A stretch of DNA of 64,000 nucleotides. Source: G963701675 sp963701675. GTDB lineage: Bacteria; Planctomycetota; Planctomycetia; Gemmatales; Gemmataceae. The notes below the pieces were generated by a model, which was not told where the DNA came from, did not search any database, and worked only from the letters and a program-made list of their open reading frames with translations. Positions 50,644-57,801 of the stretch are shown in pieces (the stretch's first letter is position 1; every line of letters starts with the position of its first letter). The position numbers were made by a program, and so were the translations under genes. Where the stretch lies: the NCBI GenBank assembly GCA_963701675.1, contig OY969623.1:2666001-2730000 (forward strand), in the 5' to 3' direction.

Positions 50644-53309
50644 AACAGGATAGTGCCAAGGACGCGAAGCGTTACTACGCGACGGCCGACTATTACTCTG
50701 AGGGCCAAGAAATCGTCGGCCTCTGGGGCGGCAAGGGTGCTGCAAGGCTGGGGCTTGAAGGCACGGTAGACAAGCAGTCGTTTGATCGGCTTTGCGATAA
50801 TCTTCACCCTCAAACCGGAAAGAAACTCACGGTGCGGACGCGAGCGGAGCGCACGGTGGGCTACGATTTTACATTCTCGGTGCCGAAGTCTGTTTCACTT
50901 CTCTACGCCGCCTTCGATCGCGACCCTGACATTCTCGATGCCTTCCGCTCCGCCGTCGATGAGTCCATGCACGAGATGGAAGCGGAGATGAAGACCCGGG
51001 TGCGAAGAAAGGGCGCCGACATCGACCGCACCACGGGCAACATGGCGTGGGCGGAATTCATCCACACCACGTCGCGTCCCGTCGATGGCGTTCCCGATCC
51101 GGGACTCCATGCCCATGTCTTTGTTTTCAACACCACCTGGGATGAGCCGGAGGGACGCTGGAAGGCAGGGCAATTCCGGGAATTGAAGCGTGACGCCCCG
51201 TATTTCCAGGCAGCGTTTCGTGCCCGGCTTGCAAACCGCCTTCAGGATTTGGGATTCGGCATTGTGCGCAAGCGTGATTATTTTGAAATCGCAGGCTTAC
51301 CGCCCGACGTGCTCAAGCGTTTTTCGCGTCGGACCGCGCTGATTGAAAAGATCGCCGCCGAGCGCGGCATCATAGACCCCGATGAAAAGGGGAAGCTCGG
51401 AGAAAAGACGCGGGAAAAGAAAGGCAAGGCGCTCTCGTGGGAGCAGCTTTGTGAGGAATGGAACGCGCGTCTTTCAGCCGATGAGCGGGAGATCCTTGCG
51501 GCCGTAGGCCGCCGCGAGAGGCGAGCGCTCAAGCCTGCATCGCAACACGAGGCCGCGGTCGATTACGCGATTGAGCACAGTTTTGTGAGAGAAGCGGTAA
51601 TGCCCGAACGTAAGCTCATCACTGAGGCCCTCAAACGCGGGCTTGGTGCCGTGACCGTCGAGAATGTTACGCGCGAAATGACTGATCGCCCGCTGATACG
51701 AAGCGAGATCGCCGGGCGTGCGATGGCAACGACCGAGGAGATGCTCGCACTTGAATCGAAGCTGGTCGAATTCGCCAAAAGCGGACGCGGGCGATGCCTG
51801 CCGATCGGCGATCCCAAGCGGCCATGCTCGCGCGAGTGGTTCACCGACGGTCAGAAAGCCGCTGTTGGCGATGTGCTCGGCTCCAGAGACCGCGTAATGA
51901 TCATTCGCGGAGTGGCCGGCACCGGTAAGACGACGTTGGAGCAAGAAATCGGCGAGGCGCTCGCCGAGGCCGGCGTGCCCGTCGTCGCCATTGCACAGTC
52001 GATCAAAGCCAGCCGTGAAGTATTGCGGGAGAAAGCGGGGTTTGCGAATGCCGATACCGTCGCACGGTTTCTCAAGGATGAAGAGATGCGGCAAGCAGCA
52101 AGCGGCGGCATGATCTTGGTGGATGAAGCAAGCCAGCTTGGCACGCGGGACATGCTTAAGGTCTTTGAGGTAGCGGAGAAGGTTCGTGCCCGCGTGCTGC
52201 TTGTCGGCGACCGCAAACAGCATCGCAGCGTGACCGCCGGTGAGCCCCTTAAGCTGTTAGAAGAGCGCGCGGGGCTTAAAGTAGCGGAGGTCACCGAAAT
52301 CCTTCGCCAGCGAGGCGATTACAAAAAGGCCGCTCAAGCGTTGAGCGAAGGCAAGACCGAGGAGGCATTTAACCAACTCGATAAGCTCGGATGGATCAGA
52401 GAGCTTGGCGACCGTGACCGCTACCGCGAGCTGGCTTCGGCCTATGTCGCCGCGATTTCGGAGAAGAAACGCCGCGGGAAGTACAAGTCTGCACTCGTGG
52501 TTTCGCCGACGCACGTCGAGGGAGCGAGGATTACCGACGCGATTCGCTCCACCCTCAAGGAGAAGGGCCGCCTCGGCGAGGAACGCATTGTGAAGGCTTG
52601 GGTGCCCATGCACTTGACGGACGCTCAGAAAGCGGACGCGACCGAATACGATCCGGGATGTTTGGTTCAATTCCATCAGAATGCCAAAGGCTACACGAAG
52701 GGACAGCGGCTCATCGTGGATGACAAGGTCGAGGTGCCGACGGAGCTTGCCAAGCGGTTTGAGGTCTATCGGCCCATCGAGCTTGCCCTTTCGTTGGGCG
52801 ACCGCATTCGCATCACCGCCGGCGGGAACACCAAGGACGGCAAGCGTCTGTCCAACGGATCGCTGCTTACTGTCGAAGGTTTCACGAAGCGTGGTGACAT
52901 TATTGTCAACAACGGCGCGGTCATCGACCGGGATTTTGGGCATCTAACGCATGGGTACGCGATTACAAGCCACACCAGCCAGGGTGTTACGGTAGATAAG
53001 GTGCTTGTCGCCATTGCGAGCGAATCGTTGCCCGCAACCTGCCAGCGCACTGCATATGTCGCGGTGACGCGAGGCGAGGAGCAGGCCCTGATATTCACGG
53101 ATAACCGAAATGAGTTGCTGAAAGCGATCAGGCGACCTGACGAGCCGTTGTCGGCGACAGACCTCGCCTCGTCTCCGCTTTCCGATGAAAACGCACGAAA
53201 CAGGCGAATGAAGACATTGACCGCCCACCCGCGTGCCCAGTTCAACGGGCGGCAGGAAACCATGCAAACAAGCACGGCAAGGAACAGAGGATTGGACCAT
53301 GACCGATGA
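50628..53309 (+). CDS. MobF-family relaxase-helicase (TrwC/TraI-like, 893 aa)
   Basis: The N-terminal TrwC relaxase domain (~1-300) has the tyrosine pairs Y16/Y17 and Y22/Y23 as candidate nucleophiles, the FTFSVPKSVSLLYA motif (~82-95) and the HUH metal site H146 (AEFIHTTSR), H161 and H163 (PGLHAHVFVFN). The C-terminal superfamily-1 helicase of RecD/TraI type (~400-850) has Walker A GVAGTGKTT (428-436), Walker B ILVDEASQ (~496-503) and the final motif VAVTRGEEQALIF. The protein nicks oriT, stays bound to the 5' end and unwinds the plasmid or element during conjugation. The GTG start lies in a hairpin. A coupled partner gene overlaps its 3' end. No type IV secretion genes are in the window. 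Confidence 0.92.
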   Translation: MIRITQQDSAKDAKRYYATADYYSEGQEIVGLWGGKGAARLGLEGTVDKQSFDRLCDNLHPQTGKKLTVRTRAERTVGYDFTFSVPKSVSLLYAAFDRDPDILDAFRSAVDESMHEMEAEMKTRVRRKGADIDRTTGNMAWAEFIHTTSRPVDGVPDPGLHAHVFVFNTTWDEPEGRWKAGQFRELKRDAPYFQAAFRARLANRLQDLGFGIVRKRDYFEIAGLPPDVLKRFSRRTALIEKIAAERGIIDPDEKGKLGEKTREKKGKALSWEQLCEEWNARLSADEREILAAVGRRERRALKPASQHEAAVDYAIEHSFVREAVMPERKLITEALKRGLGAVTVENVTREMTDRPLIRSEIAGRAMATTEEMLALESKLVEFAKSGRGRCLPIGDPKRPCSREWFTDGQKAAVGDVLGSRDRVMIIRGVAGTGKTTLEQEIGEALAEAGVPVVAIAQSIKASREVLREKAGFANADTVARFLKDEEMRQAASGGMILVDEASQLGTRDMLKVFEVAEKVRARVLLVGDRKQHRSVTAGEPLKLLEERAGLKVAEVTEILRQRGDYKKAAQALSEGKTEEAFNQLDKLGWIRELGDRDRYRELASAYVAAISEKKRRGKYKSALVVSPTHVEGARITDAIRSTLKEKGRLGEERIVKAWVPMHLTDAQKADATEYDPGCLVQFHQNAKGYTKGQRLIVDDKVEVPTELAKRFEVYRPIELALSLGDRIRITAGGNTKDGKRLSNGSLLTVEGFTKRGDIIVNNGAVIDRDFGHLTHGYAITSHTSQGVTVDKVLVAIASESLPATCQRTAYVAVTRGEEQALIFTDNRNELLKAIRRPDEPLSATDLASSPLSDENARNRRMKTLTAHPRAQFNGRQETMQTSTARNRGLDHDR

Positions 53310-53820
53310 CCTCACCCATCAAGATCGCTTGCAGCGAAACCCGCATCTATCAGGATTTGCGAGCAGGACGCCGGCCAAGGAGGCGGATGGCGAGACAGCG
53401 GAGGTTTCGTGCGGGGCGTTTGGCTATCTGCGAGGAATTAAGGACGCGTCGGCGGCTTTAGAGTTTCGTTTCAAGAACGGCAACAGCGTCTGGTTTCCCT
53501 ACACCTGGCTCGGCAACTGGCAATACAACCCGTCCGAAGGCTTGCTCCTGAAGTTTTCCGGCGACCTCGTCTACCTGGTGATCATTCGAGGGAGCAATCT
53601 CGATCGGCCGCTGAATGAAGGAGATGTGAATCTCCTTCACGCCGGTCTATCTCGGCATCGCGTCGTCTGGATACGCGAGATGCCGACGGAGGAAATCCGA
53701 AAGGTGGGCGAGAAGGGCCCTACCATTGAAAGCATTGAGCTTGCCGAGTTCGAGTCGCACGACGCGCTGAACGTGTGGCTCGCGGCAAAGGCACCCGCAT
53801 TCATCCGTCCGGGGCTATAA
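53299..53820 (+). CDS. Relaxase-coupled hypothetical protein (173 aa)
   Basis: ATG 53299 lies inside the end of the relaxase gene (11-bp overlap), so translation is coupled. Visible segments are AEVSCGAFGYLRGIKDASAA, LEFRFKNGNSVWFPYTWLGN, LLLKFSGDLVYLVIIRGSNL and RHRVVWIREMPTEEIRKVGE, a compact alpha/beta protein without known motif. Proteins of this sort follow MobF relaxases in several integrative elements, which I know only in general terms. A role in mobilisation is an inference from position. Confidence 0.7.
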   Translation: MTDDLTHQDRLQRNPHLSGFASRTPAKEADGETAEVSCGAFGYLRGIKDASAALEFRFKNGNSVWFPYTWLGNWQYNPSEGLLLKFSGDLVYLVIIRGSNLDRPLNEGDVNLLHAGLSRHRVVWIREMPTEEIRKVGEKGPTIESIELAEFESHDALNVWLAAKAPAFIRPGL

Positions 53821-53838
53821 GAAGCCGCCTGCGAGATA

Positions 53839-53878
53839 GCGAAATGCTCGGTTAAGTCGTGCCCGATCATGTACAATC
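53839..53878 (+). promoter_or_regulatory. Promoter block of SH3/deaminase cassette, copy 2
   Basis: It corresponds to 8037-8077: GCGAAATG at the start, a GTGCC in the middle and TACAATC (53872-53878) at the end, with the -10-like TACAAT. It is 64 bp upstream of the SH3 protein start, a similar distance as in copy 1. Confidence 0.5.
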
Positions 53879-53941
53879 CGGTGATTGGGCATCGTCGATA
53901 TGCAATTGCGCGCGTAGGCAGCGCAAAAAGGAAGGAACGCC

Positions 53942-54562
53942 ATGAAACAAACTGTGAAATGGTTTTGGAATCTAAAGCCGATGAATAGGTTTTTCGTGTT
54001 TTCCGGCACCGTCACCATTGTGGCCGCCGTGGTGGCCTTCGCCGCTTTCGGGTTCCAGCTCTTTGATAGAGACTGGTCGGGATCGAAAGCCTCCGCAAAT
54101 GGAACCCTAACAGGGAAGCTCGATCAACGAAGTACAGAGTTGGACGACCATCAGTCGCAGCGGACAACAGAGGACAACGGTGTTCGGATAGACGGGGATA
54201 ACTTTGGGTCGGCGACCAGCATCACTATCGGGGACGGGAACAAGAACAACATTATCGCTCCTGGCAGCAAGATAGATGTCCATCACGGCGGCGAGGCATC
54301 CAAACATCAATACGTGACGGAACACAACGGGGCTGGCGCATTGCTGATGAAAAAGCCCGACTTCCGCGTTTTCTTGACGGCGACGACATGGGGAGAAGGC
54401 GAAACCTCTGGGCGGTGCGTCAATGGAACGCCGGTGAAGATTCTCGAAGAGAAGGCGGGATCGGCGGAGAGTCCGCCCTGGCTTAAGGTCGAAGTTCTGG
54501 ACGGAACGCACAAAGGCATCGTCGCATGGGTCCTGCAAACATCGGTTCGTAAGGCCCGATGA
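53942..54562 (+). CDS. Membrane-anchored SH3-domain protein, copy 2
   Basis: 206-aa paralogue of the protein at 8144-8770 with the same order: MKQTVKWFWNLKPMNRFFVF, one membrane segment (~17-40), a variable linker, the Asn/Gly/Asp-rich motif GVRIDGDNFGSATSITIGDG and NKNNIIAPGSKIDVHHG, then the SH3-like domain with GRCVNGTPVKILEEKAGSAE and SPPWLKVEVLDGTHKGIVAW. The linker is the only strongly divergent part. The ribosome binding site AAGGAAGGAACGCC precedes it. It is followed after 9 bp by the deaminase-like gene, indicating a two-gene unit. Confidence 0.78.
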   Translation: MKQTVKWFWNLKPMNRFFVFSGTVTIVAAVVAFAAFGFQLFDRDWSGSKASANGTLTGKLDQRSTELDDHQSQRTTEDNGVRIDGDNFGSATSITIGDGNKNNIIAPGSKIDVHHGGEASKHQYVTEHNGAGALLMKKPDFRVFLTATTWGEGETSGRCVNGTPVKILEEKAGSAESPPWLKVEVLDGTHKGIVAWVLQTSVRKAR

Positions 54563-54571
54563 GGAGATGAC

Positions 54572-55230
54572 ATGATCCCGTATGTGCTCCGATGGGAAGA
54601 ATTATTCAGAGGTCCTGCCGATTCGACTATTTGGAGAGAGCGTTTCGCTAAGGCCGGTCGGCGCACATCGGCGCTCCTGGTCGCGCATGGTGCGATGGCG
54701 CATGACAGGGTATTCGAGAGCGACGACGAAGGTCATGCGGAGGAAAACCTATTGCGATCAGATGCATGGGCGGCTTGCCTCGACCATAGCAGGATAATGG
54801 CCTCCCGCAACCTGGAGTCCGTCGTCACCATCGTCGTCAACCGGACGCCATGCCACGGGGACGGGAACGATGCGCCGGAACGTTGGCTGCGGCGCTCCGA
54901 GGTTTTTGGCATTGATCGGAAGGGTTGCGCGAAAACGTGCATTTTGGCCTGGCCTGCACCGGCATCTACGAAACGGCAGGGCCGCTTCGGAATCGCGAAG
55001 ATCATGGCGCGACGACTAATTTCGATCTTCGGGGTTTAGCCGCGGCAGGTTGGATGCTGCATGCGTTGCAAGCAGGCACAAGCTTGAGTCATCGTGGAAA
55101 GATCCTCGCTGAATACATACCCAGAGTGAACGACTGGGTACAAAGGCATCCAGACTTTGACTTCAAACCATCGCGCCAACGCCTTGTCGGGAACCCTGCG
55201 AATGGACTTCGGCACCACAAGGAATCATGA
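54572..55230 (+). pseudogene. Deaminase-like protein gene, broken
   Basis: The first frame (54572 to about 54855) has GHAEENLLRSDAWAACLDHS, the HAE zinc/catalytic motif, and VVTIVVNRTPCHG, the PC of the second motif. Then another frame gives ERCAGTLAAALRGF (54868-54909), which supplies the second zinc Cys, followed by TGA at 54913. The same frame resumes with HFGLACTGIYETAGPLRNRE and DLRGLAAAGWMLHALQAG, a typical end of toxin-type nucleotide/nucleic-acid deaminases. One frame change and one stop therefore interrupt an otherwise complete protein of about 215 aa. The family deaminates nucleobases, often as an effector or toxin. Confidence 0.6.
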
Positions 55231-55480
55231 GGTGGAGTTTCAGTCGGATTTAGCAAGACGATCTTGGCTTCTCCAATGGACAACTACAGGCATACTAACT
55301 CTTGCCGCACTCATGTGCATAGGCAGACTAGTCACCCGTTGCCCGTACACCATGAATGACTTTGTCATGCCTTGAAAAAATGCCTTGTTGGCACGTCCGA
55401 AACATGCGGTTCTGCCGGATCGTCGAAGGCCGTCTATGCCGATAGCGGCGGCTCGGCGGTGGTATTGGCGAGCGGAGCGC

Positions 55481-55966
55481 TTACCGATTCGGGATCGGCG
55501 CTCCTGCCTCTACCTTGGCTTTCTCAGTCCATTTGCCTGGATTTGTATCTTCCAGCAATTCCTTCTTCTCACGCAGGTGCTCAAGGGTTTGATCGAGCGA
55601 TTCGCTGGCCGGGCCTATGGCGTTCGCCAACTTCTTCAGCGTTTGCAGAGCTTCCGGATCGTCGAGGATTTCTTTGATTTCCGGGGACGCAGCCTTCAGC
55701 TTTTCAGCAAGCTTCTCGGCTACGGCCGGGTCTTTGAGCGCGGTACGGAAGCGATTGATGGCCTCCAGCTCGGCGGCGGTAAGCGTGTGCGTCAGAGGCT
55801 TGCCAGAACGAGATTGGTTGGCCTTCTGGTACTCGGCCCTTGCAGTTTCTGCAGAGTGTATACCGAATGCAAAAAGACCAAGCAAAATTGCTCCGGCAAT
55901 CACTGGACCGGCGACCTCATCATCTGGCTTCCGGTAGCCGTTGCTCTGTCGAGTCGTCTCTGTCAT
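55481..55966 (-). CDS. Single-membrane-segment coiled protein (161 aa)
   Basis: The N-terminus is followed by the hydrophobic segment VAGPVIAGAILLGLFAFGI (~19-37). The remainder is helical and charged (AAELEAINRFRTALKDPAVA, EKLAEKLKAASPEIKEILDD, KLANAIGPASESLDQTLEHL), with a coiled-coil-like heptad pattern. The plus-strand frame over the same bases is only an antisense shadow of this gene. No family recognised. It is convergent with the deaminase remnant and divergent from the membrane protein at 56006. Confidence 0.6.
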   Translation of the reverse strand: MTETTRQSNGYRKPDDEVAGPVIAGAILLGLFAFGIHSAETARAEYQKANQSRSGKPLTHTLTAAELEAINRFRTALKDPAVAEKLAEKLKAASPEIKEILDDPEALQTLKKLANAIGPASESLDQTLEHLREKKELLEDTNPGKWTEKAKVEAGAPIPNR

Positions 55967-56005
55967 AGGCTAACCACACAGCAGTGCATATCATGGCTCC
56001 GTCGG

Positions 56006-56542
56006 ATGGACAACAAGAATGTGCCATGCCGGGATGTGGCGGTGGTAGATGTTGAAAAACCAGGATTGGATGTGCCTGAAGTGGCTAAGGAATCGGCTGC
56101 AAAAAATATAACCCTGGTTGTGCCCACAATGATCGATTTCAACGAAAAGCAGAAGCATTGGCCTGACAGTGCTCTGATCCGGTTGGACCGCGTGCTGACG
56201 GTGGCCGTCGTTTTCGGTATTGGGGCACTTTGTTGGCAAACGTGGGGTGGCTGGGTCTGGTCGTCGATTGTTGGAGGGCTGTTGGTTCTTATCATTACTG
56301 CCTTGTTCAGACGCGCTTGGTTGTGTTCGAAACAGACTTCCAGGGCAGTTGGTACAGCGGCTCAAGCGACGTTGCCAACGCACGCCGCTGATAGCGATGA
56401 ACTGAAGATGAGATATGCGTGGGACTGGTTCCAATTTCATGCAGACCAGCGTCTCAAAGCTTTCAATTATTTTTTGGTGATTGTGGTGCTCCTCGCCACT
56501 GCACTTGGAACGATGATGAAGGAAGCTCATGCCAGCGCGTAA
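56006..56542 (+). CDS. Multi-span membrane protein, N-terminal part (178 aa)
   Basis: Start ATG 56006. The product begins with a soluble stretch (MDNKNVPCRDVAVVDVEKPG), then two adjacent membrane segments (~70-110: VLTVAVVFGIGALCWQTWGG and IVGGLLVLIITALF), a linker, and YAWDWFQFHADQRLKAFNYF leading into a third segment. RLxxFNYF plus the following LDxR-like helix is the pattern of a common small membrane protein family; here the second part lies in the next frame (56529-56864). The open frame extends far upstream to 55385, but that part is antisense to another gene. Confidence 0.6.
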   Translation: MDNKNVPCRDVAVVDVEKPGLDVPEVAKESAAKNITLVVPTMIDFNEKQKHWPDSALIRLDRVLTVAVVFGIGALCWQTWGGWVWSSIVGGLLVLIITALFRRAWLCSKQTSRAVGTAAQATLPTHAADSDELKMRYAWDWFQFHADQRLKAFNYFLVIVVLLATALGTMMKEAHASA

Positions 56543-56864
56543 GGACGTCGCCGCTGATTACTGGTGGTTTTCCATTGGTATAGCGGCCTGTGGCGGCATG
56601 ATGGCGATCGCATTTTTCTTGATTGAGCTTAGAAATGCGGAGCTAGTGAATTGCGGTCGCGAATGGCTTGAACGACTCGAACTCAACCTTAGCATGGATA
56701 TCAGGGCCCGCGACCGCGACCGCCTACACAAGTCGAGGATCGCCACCTGCTTGAAGTTGCCGGAGTTTTCAGTTAAGCATTTTTTCTGGATTCGCTTCAT
56801 CTACATCGTGGCATTCGTTGCTTTCGCACGAATCATTTGGTTTGCCTATTCCAAACTCACATAA
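56529..56864 (+). CDS. Membrane protein, C-terminal part or coupled gene (111 aa)
   Basis: It overlaps the previous gene by 14 bp in another frame, with AAGGAAGCTC before its ATG. RKDVAADYWWFSIGIAACGG, MMAIAFFLIELRNAELVNCG and REWLERLELNLSMDIRARDR read as the natural continuation (fourth membrane segment and charged helix) of the protein at 56006. Two alternatives remain: a frameshifted single gene, or two translationally coupled proteins. Because related proteins normally carry both halves in one chain, I favour the former. Confidence 0.55.
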   Translation: MPARKDVAADYWWFSIGIAACGGMMAIAFFLIELRNAELVNCGREWLERLELNLSMDIRARDRDRLHKSRIATCLKLPEFSVKHFFWIRFIYIVAFVAFARIIWFAYSKLT

Positions 56865-56885
56865 TAAGTCGAAGGAGGGACTTCC

Positions 56886-57173
56886 ATGCCGTACATTGCT
56901 CAAGCAGCCCGGCCACGGCTCGATCCGTTGATCGAGAAGCTCGCGGCGGAGATCAAGGACATTGCGAAGGCGGATGGGTCCGACGGGGCCTTTGCGGGCC
57001 TGACCAACTATTCGATGACGCGCCTGCTCTTGAAGGTGGCGCCGGAGAAAAAGAGGTATTGGGTCATCGCGCTCATTACGGGCGTCATCCACAATGTGCT
57101 CGACGAATTCTATCGGCGATACGGCGTCCCCTACGAAGACGAACAGATAGAGAAAAACGGAGATGTCTATTGA
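56886..57173 (+). CDS. Small conserved protein, DUF6899-like (95 aa)
   Basis: MPYIAQAARPRLDPLIEKLA at the start and a C-terminus EFYRRYGVPYEDEQIEKNGD followed by VY are the fixed ends of a small-protein family that occurs in phages, islands and plasmids of many bacteria. From memory it corresponds to DUF6899; no function is known. The middle, TNYSMTRLLLKVAPEKKRYW, is the variable helical part. The ribosome binding site GAAGGAGGGACTTCC is good. It is 21 bp after the membrane protein gene, in the same direction. Confidence 0.8.
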   Translation: MPYIAQAARPRLDPLIEKLAAEIKDIAKADGSDGAFAGLTNYSMTRLLLKVAPEKKRYWVIALITGVIHNVLDEFYRRYGVPYEDEQIEKNGDVY

Positions 57174-57391
57174 ATGGCCGCGGCACGCAGGAAATGGGCG
57201 GCTCGATCCATCGCCCCCGTTGGTGAACGGAAGCCTGTGATCCCGTTGATTTGGCGAAGGAAAATCGGGCTGCGGAACATTGCGGTAGCGTTGTCACAAA
57301 AGGTTCATCCAAACGTAAAGAAACTGTAACAAATCAGCGCTATGCTATAACGACTTAGCCGCGTGAAGAACACATAACGTCAGGAGGAGAT

Positions 57392-57772
57392 ATGCGACGT
57401 TCACTGTCATTTTTGGTGCTATCGGGATTGCTGGGGAGTTACCTTGCTGCCCAAGCTACCGCCGATGAATCGAAGACAATAGTAAGAACCGAGGAAGGAG
57501 TGCTTGGCCTGCTTTCATGCCCGGGCGTGTTTGAAAACGAGGCGGTCATGGGAGCAACGGGGTTCGTGAGCTATACGAGCAAGGGCGTTTTCTGCCAGGT
57601 CAATGGATGGTGTTGGGGTAATCCGCCACGGTATCTCGTGAATTTCATGGTCCACATCCCCGGCATTTCTAATCAGAAGCAATGCCGAGAGAAGGCCTTG
57701 GAAATTTGGCAGGCCCGTTCCCCTCTTACCATTCAGGAATGCATGGCGCTGCAGACCTGTGAAACTTTCTGA
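57392..57772 (+). CDS. Exported Cys-containing hypothetical protein (126 aa)
   Basis: AGGAGGAGAT precedes the ATG, and MRRSLSFLVLSGLLGSYLAA then QATADE is a clear signal peptide with an Ala-x-Ala cut. The mature protein of about 100 residues has six Cys (LLSCPGVF, VFCQVNGWCWG, KQCREKAL, QECMALQTCETF), compatible with three disulfides in a small extracellular domain. No family is recognised. The preceding 217 bp contain AT-rich text that could include the promoter. Confidence 0.7.
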   Translation: MRRSLSFLVLSGLLGSYLAAQATADESKTIVRTEEGVLGLLSCPGVFENEAVMGATGFVSYTSKGVFCQVNGWCWGNPPRYLVNFMVHIPGISNQKQCREKALEIWQARSPLTIQECMALQTCETF

Positions 57773-57801
57773 GGGCTGTAGCGTACAGGGTGCTGTCTGG
57801 A

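Noticed and set aside
55385..56005. Upstream extension of the membrane protein gene at 56006
   Set aside because: The stretch is the complementary strand of the coiled protein at 55481-55966. The Arg/Leu-rich translation is an antisense artefact.
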